Shown in pieces: positions 1 through 8,243 of a stretch of DNA of 64,000 nt. The position numbers were made by a program, and so were the translations under genes. Source of the stretch: Phyllobacterium phragmitis (GTDB lineage: Bacteria > Pseudomonadota > Alphaproteobacteria > Rhizobiales > Rhizobiaceae); the NCBI RefSeq assembly GCF_002980495.1, contig NZ_PVBR01000001.1:124001-188000 (forward strand), in the 5' to 3' direction. The notes beneath the pieces are model-generated. The model was not told the DNA's origin. It saw only the letters and a program-made list of their open reading frames with translations, and made no database searches. How positions within the stretch are numbered: the first letter of the stretch is position 1; every line of letters begins with the position of its first letter.

Positions 1-209
1 TCTCGGCGGGCTTCGACGCGCATCATCGCGATCCCCTGGCCGAGATCAATCTCGACGAGAGCGACTTCGACTGGGCGACGGGCAAGCTGATGGACCGGGC
101 GGAGCGCTTCTCGGGCAACCGCCTCGTCAGCATTCTCGAGGGTGGATATGATCTTCAGGGCTTGTCCCAATCGGCCGCAGCGCATATTACGCGGCTGATG
201 AAAGGATGA
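1..209 (+). CDS. Histone deacetylase family protein (C-terminal fragment)
   Basis: This is the last 68 codons of a gene entering from the left edge, read from base 3 to a TGA at 207-209. The fragment begins with SAGFDAHHRDPLA and later has LEGGYDL, both typical of the arginase-fold deacetylases: the FDAH segment carries a zinc-ligand Asp and the GGY carries the conserved Tyr. Family members remove acetyl groups from lysine or polyamines through a zinc-activated water; the substrate here cannot be told. The stop lies 3 bp before xseB, so the two are probably cotranscribed. I recall HDAC-xseB-dxs neighbourhoods in related genomes. The family call is firm; the 5' part is outside the window. Confidence 0.85.
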   Translation, partial: SAGFDAHHRDPLAEINLDESDFDWATGKLMDRAERFSGNRLVSILEGGYDLQGLSQSAAAHITRLMKG

Positions 210-212
210 ATC

Positions 213-467
213 ATGGCCGACGATAACGCCAATGCCGACATCGCCGCGATGAGTTTCGAACAGGCGCTCGAACAACTCGAACAGATCGTCGAGGATCTGG
301 AACGAGGCGATGTGCCGCTCGAACAGTCGATCCGCATCTATGAACGCGGCGAAGCCTTGAAGAAGCACTGCGATACGCTTCTGAAAGTTGCCGAGGACAA
401 GGTCGAGAAGATCAGGCTCGGCCGCGACGGCCAGCCGGTTGGGGCCGAACCGCTCGATCCGGAATGA
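213..467 (+). CDS. xseB: Exodeoxyribonuclease VII small subunit
   Basis: An 84-residue acidic helical protein, the usual length for XseB. The core [19 protein letters not shown] followed by [18 protein letters not shown] matches the two-helix XseB family. It binds XseA to form exonuclease VII, which degrades single-stranded DNA from both ends; xseA is not in the window. ATG lies 3 bp after the stop of the deacetylase-family gene, implying translational coupling. Confidence is high from the characteristic motif and size. Confidence 0.95.
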   Translation: MADDNANADIAAMSFEQALEQLEQIVEDLERGDVPLEQSIRIYERGEALKKHCDTLLKVAEDKVEKIRLGRDGQPVGAEPLDPE

Positions 468-515
468 TTTCGGCTGAAGCGCTTCCGTTTTAAGATGGAA
501 AAGCCGGCGCCATAG

Positions 516-675
516 CACCCCCCTCTGCCCTGCCGGCCATCTCCCCCACAAGGAGGGAGATTACACCTTCATCGAGATTCGGCACCAATCACAGGCGTTG
601 AAGATTAAGGACCACACTTATGTCAGCCAATCTCCCTCCTTGTGGGGGAGATGGCCGGCAGGCCAGAGGGGGGTG
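516..675. repeat. 160-bp palindromic repeat, copy 1 (MITE-like)
   Basis: Starts with cacccccctctg and ends with cagaggggggtg; about 45 bases at each end are near-perfect inverted repeats containing ctgccggccatctccccc and its complement. The roughly 70-base centre is not palindromic but is conserved with the copy at 50289-50448 (shared accaatc, cgttgaaga and tcagccaatctcc blocks). Both copies are exactly 160 bp. It lies between the ends of the convergent xseB and dedA-like genes. No open reading frame of its own is convincing. Confidence 0.85.
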
Positions 676-706
676 CGAAGAAGCGCTACTCGCTTCAAAA
701 TCATGC

Positions 707-1228
707 CTACCTCCACCGCTCTTTCAACTGCTCGAATATCGGGTGAAAGAAATCGGTGAGAAAATAGGGCCCGGCGCCCCAGACCAGCGTCCAGGCGGCG
801 GCACCGACGATATTGGCGGCGAGGAAGTGCCGCCAAGGCATGCCCATCGAGCCGGCGATGATTCCGTTCAACTGGCGCAATATCGAGATGAAACGTGCGC
901 CGGCGACGATGTACACGCCCTTGCGCCTGAAGATTTCCTCGAATCGCTCGAGCCTTTCCGGCGTCAGCCGCACCAGATATCCGTAGCGCTCGATGAGTCG
1001 GCGCCCGCCGAAATAGCCGATGGCATAGCCGGTGCTGTCGCCGAGCACCGCGCCGCAGAAGACGGCGATGAGCATGTGGGTGAGATTGAGATCGCCGTGC
1101 AGCGCCAGAAGCGAGGCGGCGATAAGCCCGCTTTCGCCGGGTAGCGGCGCACCGAGCGATTCAAAATAGATGATGAAGAAAAGAGCGATCGAGCCATAGG
1201 CCACGATATACGGTTCGATCATGTGCAT
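707..1228 (-). CDS. DedA family inner-membrane protein
   Basis: About 173 residues from the chosen ATG. The protein has the DedA/SNARE-associated signature: FESLGAPLPGESGLIAASLLA near the N-terminus, then GDSTGYAIGYFGGRRLI, and the GARFISILRQLNGIIAGSMGM block with the conserved Arg pair. Several hydrophobic segments make it a polytopic membrane protein; DedA proteins are lipid scramblases or transporters important for envelope homeostasis. The ATG at 1228 has ggggatcagg upstream; the ATG two codons later (1222) is equally possible. A longer in-frame start at 1342 would add a non-conserved extension. It converges on xseB across the 160-bp repeat. Confidence 0.88.
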   Translation of the reverse strand: MHMIEPYIVAYGSIALFFIIYFESLGAPLPGESGLIAASLLALHGDLNLTHMLIAVFCGAVLGDSTGYAIGYFGGRRLIERYGYLVRLTPERLERFEEIFRRKGVYIVAGARFISILRQLNGIIAGSMGMPWRHFLAANIVGAAAWTLVWGAGPYFLTDFFHPIFEQLKERWR

Positions 1229-1391
1229 GGCCTGATCCCCGTACCTTACACCCGCAGCATCGGTCCGAAACGCCATTGCTTTCGGAAAGTGCGATGCAAA
1301 TTCAACAGCTTGCAGGACGCCCTTATAGAAAGCCCCATGCATCTTGTCGGATGCATAGGGCTATGAGCAGTGCGGTAGAAGATCGGAAGTA

Positions 1392-1652
1392 TTATCCGAT
1401 GCTTCTCCGTCCTGTGATGGTGTGGTAGATCCAAAGGACTGCCACGGAGCCGATCACCGCGACGATCAGGCTGTAGATGTTGAAGCCGGTAATGCCGGTC
1501 GCACCGAAGAGACTGAAGACTAGTCCCCCGACAATTGCGCCGAAAATACCCAGAGCAATATCAAGGAGCATTCCCTGACCACTCTTGTTGACAATTTTGC
1601 TTCCGATGAAGCCTGCAATCAGACCAAGTAAAATCCAGCTAAAGAAACCCAT
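1392..1652 (-). CDS. GlsB/YeaQ/YmgE family small stress membrane protein
   Basis: An 86-residue, glycine-rich protein with three predicted membrane segments: FFSWILLGLIAGFIGSKIV, a central LDIALGIFGAIVGGLVFSLFG, and a C-terminal IYSLIVAVIGSVAVLWIY. This is the transglycosylase-associated or GlsB family, often induced by general stress; the biochemical role is unknown. The start is supported by aggagaggg five bases upstream of ATG. It is divergent from the YidB-like gene, with a 150-bp AT-rich shared promoter region containing a palindrome at 1705-1728. Confidence 0.9.
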   Translation of the reverse strand: MGFFSWILLGLIAGFIGSKIVNKSGQGMLLDIALGIFGAIVGGLVFSLFGATGITGFNIYSLIVAVIGSVAVLWIYHTITGRRSIG

Positions 1653-1704
1653 GGGAACCCTCTCCTATGAAACACATTAAATATATTTTCATACTGCAAC
1701 GTGA

Positions 1705-1728
1705 TTGGCAAGAAGACATGCTTGCCAA
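1705..1728. promoter_or_regulatory. Palindrome in divergent promoter region
   Basis: Perfect 8-bp inverted repeat ttggcaag - 8 bp - cttgccaa in the AT-rich gap (1653-1802) between two divergently transcribed small stress-type genes. A second, weaker inverted repeat (cccatt-ggg-aatggg) follows at about 1750-1765. The size and position fit a dimeric repressor or activator site, but no regulator can be named from the sequence. Confidence 0.45.
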
Positions 1729-1802
1729 ATAGTATTTACTGGGTGACTATCCCATTGGGAATGGGTATTTGGTTTATATAGCATTTAAAAGGAGACGTTC
1801 TG

Positions 1803-2288
1803 ATGGGATTATTTGACGAAGCATCGGGCCAGGCGGTTCCCGGCGGCAGTGTCGCGAAGCCTTTGATGGTCGCCCTTGGCGCGCTTCTCGTCGGCAAGAT
1901 GCTGACGAGTAAGAGCCAGAGTTCCGCTCCTGCTCCGGCGGCTCCGGCTTCGACGCCCAGCGCCTCGGCAGCAAACCAGGGCGCCGGCCAAAGTGCTCAG
2001 GGTAGCCAGGAGGGCTTGAGCGGCCTGCTCGACAAGCTGAGCAATGCGGGCCATAGCGATAAGGTAAGTTCCTGGGTCGGCCAGGGCCCGAATGCGCCGA
2101 TCCATCCGACACAGCTCGGCAGCGCGCTCGGTCCGCAGACCGTCAGCAGCCTTGCCAAACAGTCGGGCCTCAACGAGCCGGATCTTCTGTCGCAATTGTC
2201 CAAGGCGCTTCCCGGCATCATCGACAAGCTGACGGCGAACGGTCAGGTGCCGAACCAGCAGGATTTGGCCAAGATGCTCCATAGCTAG
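1803..2288 (+). CDS. YidB family protein (DUF937-type)
   Basis: A 161-residue protein. The N-terminus has a short hydrophobic stretch (KPLMVALGALLVGKM), followed by an Ala/Ser/Pro-rich linker at about residues 40-75. The C-terminal half holds the YidB-type domain: GLSGLLDKLSNAGHSDKVSSW, HPTQLGSALGP and LSQLSKALPGIIDKLTANGQ. The function of YidB is not established. ATG is preceded by aaaaggag at 8-9 bp, a strong ribosome site. It sits opposite the GlsB-like gene, and both may answer to the same stress signal (inference from layout only). Confidence 0.87.
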   Translation: MGLFDEASGQAVPGGSVAKPLMVALGALLVGKMLTSKSQSSAPAPAAPASTPSASAANQGAGQSAQGSQEGLSGLLDKLSNAGHSDKVSSWVGQGPNAPIHPTQLGSALGPQTVSSLAKQSGLNEPDLLSQLSKALPGIIDKLTANGQVPNQQDLAKMLHS

Positions 2289-2357
2289 GCAAGTCTCGGG
2301 GGTTTTCCCCGGGGATTTGCACAAGGCGCGGAATTGCAGCGGCTCATTCCATCAAAA

Positions 2358-2399
2358 GAGGGGAAGGCGTAAATTGCTTTCCCCTCCCTGGCGTTTTTT
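2358..2399 (+). terminator. Intrinsic terminator after YidB gene
   Basis: Stem of 11 bp (gaggggaaggc, 2358-2368, with gctttcccctc, 2376-2386, one G-U pair), 7-base loop, then a T6 run at about 2394-2399. It lies 70 bp after the stop of the YidB-like gene and before the pirin gene. A GC hairpin at about 2297-2311 just after the stop has no T tract and is less convincing. Confidence 0.6.
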
Positions 2400-2467
2400 G
2401 CTTTGCGCTATAAGATCGCCGATCGCGGGGCGTTGTCGCGTGCCCGATCTGGACGATTGGATATGAG

Positions 2468-3400
2468 ATGAGCTTTTTTCCGGGCAGGGATCCAGAGCCA
2501 GGCGATGCCTGCGCTGTCGATTCGATCGAAACGCTGATCATTCCGCGGACCAGCGATATCGGCGGCCTGGAAGTTCGCCGCGCCTTGCCGACGGCGAAGC
2601 GGCGGCTGGTCGGGCCCTTCATCTTCTTCGACCGCATGGGCCCAGCACTTTTGCGGGCCGGCGAGGCGATTGACGTAAAGCCGCATCCGCATATCGGCCT
2701 TTCGACGGTCACTTACCTCTTCGACGGCAGGATCCGCCACCGCGACAGCCTCGGCACCGAAATGGTGATAGAGCCGGGCGACGTCAATCTGATGACGGCG
2801 GGGCACGGCATCGTCCATTCGGAACGTTCGCCGGAGGAGATGCGCGGCAATCCCCAGTCGATATCCGGCCTGCAGACATGGCTTGCCCTGCCGGATGCAT
2901 TGGAGGAGATGACGCCGGTCTTCGCCAATACGGCGGCGGCGGATTTGCCGACCATCCGCGACCGGGATTTCGAGGCACGAATCATCATCGGCGCGCTGCA
3001 TGGGGCGGGTTCCCCGGTGACGCAATATAGCGAGACGCTCTATGCCGATATCAGGATCGCGCCGGGCGGCCGTTTCCTGATCCCGGCCATCGCCGAGGAA
3101 CGCGCCATCTATATTCTGGACGGCGCCGTCCAGATATCGGGCGAAATCTTTCCCGCCGACCGGCTTTTGGCTTTCCGCCAGGGCGACGAGATCGTCGTCT
3201 CAGCGGCGCAAAACACTTCCGGCGGTGCGCATATCATGCTGTTCGGCGGCGCAGCCCTTTCGTCGAAGCGCTATATCTGGTGGAATTTCGTCTCCTCCTC
3301 AAAGGAGCGGATCGAACAGGCCAAGGAAGAATGGCGCACCGGCCGCTTCGATATCGTGCCGGGCGATGAGAAAGAGTTCGTGCCGCTGCCGCAGGGGTAG
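2468..3400 (+). CDS. Pirin family protein
   Basis: A 310-residue bicupin. The N-terminal cupin has the hallmark [17 protein letters not shown], followed by HRDSLG, the [20 protein letters not shown] segment and a conserved LQTWLALP; these supply the three His and one Glu metal ligands of pirins. The C-terminal cupin contains [16 protein letters not shown] and MLFGGAAL. Pirins bind Fe or Zn; some act as quercetin 2,3-dioxygenases or redox-sensing regulators, and the role here is unknown. ATG follows ggatatgag. It is a single gene between a terminator and a repeat-rich gap. Confidence 0.92.
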   Translation: MSFFPGRDPEPGDACAVDSIETLIIPRTSDIGGLEVRRALPTAKRRLVGPFIFFDRMGPALLRAGEAIDVKPHPHIGLSTVTYLFDGRIRHRDSLGTEMVIEPGDVNLMTAGHGIVHSERSPEEMRGNPQSISGLQTWLALPDALEEMTPVFANTAAADLPTIRDRDFEARIIIGALHGAGSPVTQYSETLYADIRIAPGGRFLIPAIAEERAIYILDGAVQISGEIFPADRLLAFRQGDEIVVSAAQNTSGGAHIMLFGGAALSSKRYIWWNFVSSSKERIEQAKEEWRTGRFDIVPGDEKEFVPLPQG

Positions 3401-3414
3401 GGCGCTTTAGGAAA

Positions 3415-3527
3415 GCCCCTCATCCGCCCTTCGGGCACCTTCTCCCCGCACGCGGGGAGAAGGAAGAGGCGGCAGCGTTGATGCCCCCCTCGCCCCGTTT
3501 ACGGGGAGAGGGTAAGGGTGAGGGGCA
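3415..3527. repeat. Intergenic palindromic repeat cluster in the dxs leader
   Basis: A 113-bp region bounded by gcccctca and tgaggggc. It contains two internal hairpins, cttctccccg-cacg-cggggagaag and cgccccgtttacggggag. It resembles the widespread GC-rich REP-type repeats that translate as PLTLTLSP when read through. It separates the pirin gene from dxs. Reading dxs upstream through the repeat gives a spurious N-terminal extension. Confidence 0.65.
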
Positions 3528-3603
3528 ATGGTGCCATGCTCCTTCCACCTTGCAGCATTGCCGCGATTGCGTTACGCCTCTGGACACTCATGAGGAGATC
3601 AGA

Positions 3604-5523
3604 TTGACGACGAGACCCGTGACGCCGCTGCTTGACCGTGCGCCGATACCTGCCGAACTGCGCAAGCTGCCTGAAACCGATCTGCCACAATTGGCGGCAG
3701 AACTGCGCGCCGAACTCGTCGATGCAGTCTCGGTCACGGGCGGGCATCTCGGCGCAGGGCTCGGCGTGGTCGAGCTCACCGTCGCGTTGCATCATGTCTT
3801 CGATACGCCGCATGACCGCATCATCTGGGATGTCGGCCATCAGGCCTATCCGCACAAGATCCTCACCGGACGGCGCGACCGCATCCGCACGCTGCGCCAG
3901 GAGGGTGGTCTCTCCGGCTTCACCAAGCGCTCGGAAAGCCAATACGACCCGTTTGGCGCGGCGCATTCGTCCACCTCGATTTCCGCCGGCCTCGGCATGG
4001 CGGTGGCAAGCGGCCTCTCCGGCGTCAAGCGCAATGTCGTCTCGGTCATCGGCGATGGCGCGATGTCGGCGGGCATGGCCTATGAAGCCATGAACAATGC
4101 CGGCGCGCTCGATGCCCGGCTGATCGTCATCCTCAACGACAACGACATGTCGATCGCGCCGCCGACCGGCGCGATGAGCGCCTATCTCGCGCGCCTCGTG
4201 TCCGGTCCGACCTATCGCAGCCTGCGCGAGACGGCAAAACAGCTCACCCGCCGCCTGCCGAAATTCCTCCAGGAAAAGGCGCGGCTTTCGGAGGAATATG
4301 CGCGCGGCTTCTGGACGGGCGGAACGCTTTTCGAGGAGCTTGGCTTCTATTATGTCGGTCCCATCGACGGCCATAATCTCGACCATCTGCTGCCCGTCCT
4401 GAAGAATGTCCGCGACACGGTGGAGGGCCCGGTCCTGATCCATGTCGTGACGCAGAAGGGCAAGGGCTATCCGCCGGCGGAAGCCGCCGCCGATAAATAT
4501 CATGGTGTCAACAAATTCGACGTGATCACCGGCGCGCAGTCGAAGCCCCCCGCCAATGCGCCGGCCTATACCAAGGTCTTCGCCACGAGCCTCATCGAGG
4601 AGGCCCGCCACGACGACCGCATCGTCGCGGTCTCGGCGGCGATGCCCGGCGGCACCGGCCTCGATCTCTTCGGCGAAGTCTTTCCCAATCGCACCTTCGA
4701 TGTCGGCATCGCCGAACAGCACGCCGTGACCTTTGCCGCCGGGCTGGCGAGCGAAGGGCTGAAGCCTTTTGCCGCGATCTATTCGACCTTCCTGCAGCGC
4801 GGCTATGACCAGATCGTCCATGACGTGTCGCTGCAGGGCCTGGCCGTCCGTTTTCCCATCGACCGGGCGGGGCTGGTCGGCGCAGATGGCGCGACCCATG
4901 CCGGATCGTTCGACACGACGTTCCTGGCGACGTTGCCGGGCTTCGTGGTGATGGCTGCCTCGGATGAGGCGGAACTGCGTCACATGGTGCGCACGGCTGC
5001 CGAATATGACGAGGGGCCGATCTCGTTTCGCTATCCGCGCGGCGAGGGGATCGGCATCGATCTGCCGGAGCGCGGCGAGGTGCTTAGCCTCGGCGAGGGC
5101 CGTATCGTCAGGGAAGGCACCAAGATCGCGTTGCTTTCCTTCGGCACGCGTCTGCAGGAATGTCTCCTCGCAGCCGAGGAACTGGATGCAGCGGGCTTGT
5201 CCACCACGGTCGCGGATGCGCGCTTCGCCAAGCCGCTCGATGAGGATCTGATCCGCCGCCTGGCGCGTGATCACGAGGTGCTGGTGACGGTGGAGGAGGG
5301 CGCGATCGGCGGCTTCGCTGCACATGTCCTGCATTTCCTCGCCAATGACGGCCTGCTGGACCGCGGCCTGCGGGTAAGGCCGCTGACCCTGCCGGATGTC
5401 TATCTCGACCACGCCAAGCCGGAGGCGATGTACAGGCGCGCCGGACTGGACAGCGCCGGGATCGTCAAGACGGTTTTCGAGGCGCTGGGGCAGGAGAAGA
5501 TCGCTTCGCCGTCGCGGGCGTAA
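3604..5523 (+). CDS. dxs: 1-deoxy-D-xylulose-5-phosphate synthase
   Basis: A 639-residue thiamine-diphosphate enzyme joining pyruvate and glyceraldehyde 3-phosphate, the first step of the MEP isoprenoid pathway; DXP also feeds thiamine and pyridoxal synthesis. Visible features: [18 protein letters not shown] with the substrate His, [15 protein letters not shown] at about residue 150 (ThDP/Mg motif), then the pyrimidine domain with [15 protein letters not shown] and [14 protein letters not shown], and a C-terminal transketolase domain. The start chosen is TTG 3604, six bases after gaggag, and gives the usual family length; an upstream ATG would add 42 residues encoded by the repeat. IspH, the last MEP enzyme, is at 19303. 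Confidence 0.96.
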   Translation: MTTRPVTPLLDRAPIPAELRKLPETDLPQLAAELRAELVDAVSVTGGHLGAGLGVVELTVALHHVFDTPHDRIIWDVGHQAYPHKILTGRRDRIRTLRQEGGLSGFTKRSESQYDPFGAAHSSTSISAGLGMAVASGLSGVKRNVVSVIGDGAMSAGMAYEAMNNAGALDARLIVILNDNDMSIAPPTGAMSAYLARLVSGPTYRSLRETAKQLTRRLPKFLQEKARLSEEYARGFWTGGTLFEELGFYYVGPIDGHNLDHLLPVLKNVRDTVEGPVLIHVVTQKGKGYPPAEAAADKYHGVNKFDVITGAQSKPPANAPAYTKVFATSLIEEARHDDRIVAVSAAMPGGTGLDLFGEVFPNRTFDVGIAEQHAVTFAAGLASEGLKPFAAIYSTFLQRGYDQIVHDVSLQGLAVRFPIDRAGLVGADGATHAGSFDTTFLATLPGFVVMAASDEAELRHMVRTAAEYDEGPISFRYPRGEGIGIDLPERGEVLSLGEGRIVREGTKIALLSFGTRLQECLLAAEELDAAGLSTTVADARFAKPLDEDLIRRLARDHEVLVTVEEGAIGGFAAHVLHFLANDGLLDRGLRVRPLTLPDVYLDHAKPEAMYRRAGLDSAGIVKTVFEALGQEKIASPSRA

Positions 5524-5558
5524 GCGGCTTACGTCTTGGCAAAGCAGATCATATATGG

Positions 5559-5594
5559 TACTGAAATAAGCACTGATGACGATACTGATTAAGA
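5559..5594 (+). promoter_or_regulatory. Three 12-bp direct repeats upstream of toxin-antitoxin pair
   Basis: tactgaaataag, cactgatgacga and tactgattaaga are consecutive 12-bp units sharing actga at the same phase, ending 7 bp before the antitoxin ATG. Iterated sites of this kind are common as operators for autoregulating antitoxins. The binding role is inferred from position and periodicity; with only five invariant bases it could be chance. Confidence 0.45.
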
Positions 5595-5601
5595 GGGTGT
5601 G

Positions 5602-5847
5602 ATGCAGCGCGTTGAAGCCTCCCTGGCCGTGAGCGTTTCTGATTTGAAGAAGAGCCCGAGGGCGGTGCTGGATGAGGCGCAGGGCGAAGCTGTGGCTGTG
5701 CTCAACCACAATCGGATCATGGCTTATATGGTGCCGGCCGAAGTCTACGAGGCCATGCTTGAACGGCTGGACGACCTTTACCTTGCCGAGCTTGTGAAAG
5801 GGCGAGCGGGCGAGAAGGGGGAGCCAGTCGATATTAATGCCCTATAA
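5602..5847 (+). CDS. Phd/YefM family antitoxin
   Basis: An 81-residue protein of the prevent-host-death type. The N-terminal half has SVSDLKKSPRAVLDEAQGEAVAVLNHNRIMAYMVPAEVYEAML, which matches the Phd/YefM DNA-binding fold with its SELKKN-like helix and the conserved PxxxYE turn. The C-terminal tail is charged and likely binds the toxin. ATG 5602 follows agaggg; a GTG one codon earlier is possible. Its 3' end overlaps the toxin gene by 11 bp, the usual coupling. Upstream direct repeats suggest autoregulation. Confidence 0.88.
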   Translation: MQRVEASLAVSVSDLKKSPRAVLDEAQGEAVAVLNHNRIMAYMVPAEVYEAMLERLDDLYLAELVKGRAGEKGEPVDINAL

Positions 5848-6124
5848 GCTCGAATTTTTGCCGTCTGCCCGAAAAGAATGGGATAAGCTTGGAGCGACGA
5901 TCCGTAAGCAGCTTGTGAAGAAGTTACGCGAGCGATTGGATCACCCGCGTGTTCCGGGCGCCGCGCTACACGGGATGCCGGATCATTACAAAATCAAGCT
6001 GAGGCAGACTGGCTATCGTCTGGTTTATCGCGTCGAGGACCACATCATAACCGTGTTGGTGGTCGCGATTGGCAAGCGGGAACGAGGCGATGTTTACAGC
6101 GCGGCGAAAGCGCGTAGGCAGTAG
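5837..6124 (+). CDS. RelE/ParE family toxin
   Basis: A 95-residue basic protein. PYKLEFLPSARKEWDKLG is the RelE N-terminal strand-helix, and KIKLRQTGYRLVYRVEDHIITVLVVAIGKRER followed by VYSAA is the conserved beta-sheet core, with the Arg and Tyr positions used in RelE-type ribosome-dependent mRNA cleavage. Length and pairing with the upstream antitoxin are typical. The pair sits between dxs and tlyA, two housekeeping genes I expect to be close neighbours in relatives, so it is probably acquired. ParE-like gyrase poisoning is less likely given the RelE-type core. Confidence 0.9.
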   Translation: MPYKLEFLPSARKEWDKLGATIRKQLVKKLRERLDHPRVPGAALHGMPDHYKIKLRQTGYRLVYRVEDHIITVLVVAIGKRERGDVYSAAKARRQ

Positions 6125-6135
6125 CTCCAATAAAA

Positions 6136-6897
6136 ATGCACCATGACCCCAAATTCTCACGTCCCCGCCTCGACCAGCTTCTTGTCGACCGAGGCTTTTT
6201 CGCCACCCGCTCGCGGGCGCGCGATGCTGTTGCGCGCGGCACGGTTCAGGTCGACGGCAAGCCTGCCGTAAAGCCGGGGATGCCCGTTGCCGCCGATGCG
6301 CGCATAATGGTCGACGACCCGGCAAGCGGCTATGTCTCGCGCGCGGCTCTCAAGCTCATCGCCGGGCTCGAGCATTTCGACATCGATGTGGCTGAGCGCA
6401 CGGCGCTCGACATCGGCGCCTCGACCGGCGGCTTCACGCAGGTTCTGCTGACACGCGGCGCGGCGCATGTCATTGCCGTCGATGTCGGGCATAATCAGTT
6501 GCACGATAGCCTGCGCAGCGATCCGCGCGTCGCCAATCATGAGGGCCTCAATGCCCGAACGCTCGATGCAAGCCATCTCGAAGGCCGCAAGATCGATCTT
6601 ATCGTATCGGATGTGAGCTTCATCTCGCTCAAGCTGGCGTTGCCGCCCGCCCTCGATCTTGCCGAACCGGGCAGCCGATGTGTCCTGCTGGTCAAGCCGC
6701 AGTTCGAGGTAGGGCGCGTGGGCGTAGGCAAGGGCGGTTTGCTGCGCGATCCCTCGAAGGCCGAGCATGTGGCCGATGATCTGGCCGCATGGCTTGGCAC
6801 CCAGCCCGGATGGCGGGTGCTTGGCTTGTGTCCATCCCCGATCGAAGGCAGCGACGGCAACCGCGAATATCTTCTTGCAGGAATTAAAGACCGATGA
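6136..6897 (+). CDS. tlyA: TlyA family rRNA (cytidine-2'-O)-methyltransferase
   Basis: A 253-residue protein with an N-terminal S4 RNA-binding domain (RLDQLLVDRGFFATRSRARDAV, VQVDGKPAVKPGMPV) and a C-terminal FtsJ-like methyltransferase fold. The SAM motif is ALDIGASTGGFTQVLL, followed by IAVDVGHNQL and the catalytic-region VSDVSFISL. TlyA proteins 2'-O-methylate 16S and/or 23S rRNA, and some were first called hemolysins. The ATG has no strong ribosome site; it lies 11 bp after the toxin stop. The next gene overlaps by 4 bp. Confidence 0.93.
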   Translation: MHHDPKFSRPRLDQLLVDRGFFATRSRARDAVARGTVQVDGKPAVKPGMPVAADARIMVDDPASGYVSRAALKLIAGLEHFDIDVAERTALDIGASTGGFTQVLLTRGAAHVIAVDVGHNQLHDSLRSDPRVANHEGLNARTLDASHLEGRKIDLIVSDVSFISLKLALPPALDLAEPGSRCVLLVKPQFEVGRVGVGKGGLLRDPSKAEHVADDLAAWLGTQPGWRVLGLCPSPIEGSDGNREYLLAGIKDR

Positions 6898-8126
6898 CGA
6901 CGCGCGTAACGATAGACACGATGGGCGCGGGCGGCGACGGCGTCGCCATGACACCTGAAGGGCATGTCTACGTGCCGTTCACCCTGCCGGGCGAGGTGGT
7001 GAATATCGCCCGCGAAAAGAGCCGCGGCACGCTGATGGCGCTCATAGAAGCTTCGCCCGAGCGCATCGATCCCGCCTGTGAGCATTTCGAGGCGTGCGGC
7101 GGCTGCGCGCTTCAGCATTGGCAGGAGAATTCCTATGGCGACTGGAAGCGCGGCCTGGTTGCCGATGCGCTGGCGGGGCGGCGGCTGAACTTCACGCTGG
7201 AGCCGCTCATCCCCTGCTTGGCCCAGACGCGCCGCCGCGCCGTCTTTGCCGCGCGCCGCACCGGGCAGGGCATGCTTTTCGGCTTCAATCGTCATCAGAG
7301 CCACGAGATCATCGATATCCATGAATGCGTGGTAACGGTGCCGGCCATTGTCGAGCGGCTCGACGATCTGCGCCAACTGGCAACGATGCTCGCGCAAGGC
7401 ACCAAAGCTTTCAGACTGACGGTGACGGCCACCGCTTCCGGCCTCGATATCGCCGCCGCAGGCTGTGGACTGCCCGAGACGGCGAAGCGCCGTTCGCTGA
7501 CGGCGCTGATGCTGGAGAAGGGTTTCGCGCGGCTCGCATGCGAAGGCGAAATCATCATCGAGCCGAAGAAGCCGCTCGTCCATTTCGGCAAGGTCGCCGT
7601 TCAGGTGCCGCCCGGCGGCTTTCTCCAAGCAACTGTCGAGGCGGAGAAAACCATCTCGGCGCTGGTGATGAGCCATCTCGCCAAGACAAAACGCGCCGCC
7701 GATCTCTTTTGCGGATCCGGCACGTTCACATTCCGCATGGCCGAGAAGATGGCCGTCCACGCCGTCGAAAGCGATGCGGCCGCACTCGCAGCCCTCGATC
7801 ACGCCGCGCGCAACACGCAAGGGCTGAAGCCGGTCACGATGGAGCGGCGCGACCTCTACCGTCGTCCGTTGATGATGAAGGAGCTGGCCCGCTTCGACGG
7901 CGTCGTGTTCGATCCGCCGCGCGCCGGCGCCGAGGCACAGGCAAAGGAAATCGCCAAATCGGCCGTCGCCAAAGTCGCCGCCATTTCCTGCAGCCCGGTA
8001 ACCCTCGCCCGCGATCTCGCCATCCTCACAGAGGGCGGCTACCGCATCGACCGGGTGGTTCCGATCGACCAGTTCCTCTGGTCCTCGCATGTCGAGGCGG
8101 TGGCGCTGTTGTCGAAGGGGCGGTAA
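6894..8126 (+). CDS. TrmA/RumA family class I SAM-dependent RNA methyltransferase
   Basis: A 410-residue uracil-C5-type RNA methyltransferase. The N-terminal half holds an iron-sulfur cluster motif, CEHFEACGGCALQHW, with a further Cys near PLIPCLAQTRRR. The C-terminal half has the SAM motif AADLFCGSGTFTFRMAE, DPPRAGAE and the catalytic Cys segment AAISCSPVTLARDL. Family members make m5U in 23S rRNA or tRNA; the exact site cannot be assigned (RlmCD- or RlmD-like is likeliest). ATGA overlap with tlyA indicates a two-gene RNA-modification operon. It is the last gene before the palindrome region at 8147. Confidence 0.92.
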   Translation: MTTRVTIDTMGAGGDGVAMTPEGHVYVPFTLPGEVVNIAREKSRGTLMALIEASPERIDPACEHFEACGGCALQHWQENSYGDWKRGLVADALAGRRLNFTLEPLIPCLAQTRRRAVFAARRTGQGMLFGFNRHQSHEIIDIHECVVTVPAIVERLDDLRQLATMLAQGTKAFRLTVTATASGLDIAAAGCGLPETAKRRSLTALMLEKGFARLACEGEIIIEPKKPLVHFGKVAVQVPPGGFLQATVEAEKTISALVMSHLAKTKRAADLFCGSGTFTFRMAEKMAVHAVESDAAALAALDHAARNTQGLKPVTMERRDLYRRPLMMKELARFDGVVFDPPRAGAEAQAKEIAKSAVAKVAAISCSPVTLARDLAILTEGGYRIDRVVPIDQFLWSSHVEAVALLSKGR

Positions 8127-8146
8127 GAACGCGGTCGGGTAGGGCG

Positions 8147-8229
8147 GTTATACAAAAATTGCGAAAAATGTATAACCGGCTTGATTGATGCCGGCGATGG
8201 TTATACATTATTTGCGAAAAATGTATAAC
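8147..8229. promoter_or_regulatory. Two 30-bp palindromic operators, centres 53 bp apart
   Basis: Site 1 (8147-8176) and site 2 (8200-8229) each run gttatac ... tgtataac and share the right half tgcgaaaaatgtataac. In site 2 the left half gttatacattatt pairs 12 of 13 with the right half. The sites are separated by exactly 53 bp, about five helical turns, so they lie on the same DNA face. The ATG of the next gene is 14 bp after site 2. A TTGATT (8181-8186) with TATACA (8202-8207), 15 bp apart, could be the promoter, which would put the -10 box inside site 2. The regulator is not identified. Confidence 0.6.
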
Positions 8230-8243
8230 TGCAGGGTCTGCCG

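Noticed and set aside
620-1144. A 174-codon plus-strand frame starting inside the 160-bp repeat
   Set aside because: It is antisense to the DedA gene and begins with repeat sequence.
3478-3603. N-terminal extension of dxs starting at an upstream ATG
   Set aside because: The extension is encoded by intergenic repeat sequence; TTG 3604 has a good ribosome site and gives the normal length.
3499-5709. A 736-codon open frame antisense to dxs
   Set aside because: GC-rich third positions of dxs create long antisense frames; the sequence has no recognisable family and is Arg-rich.
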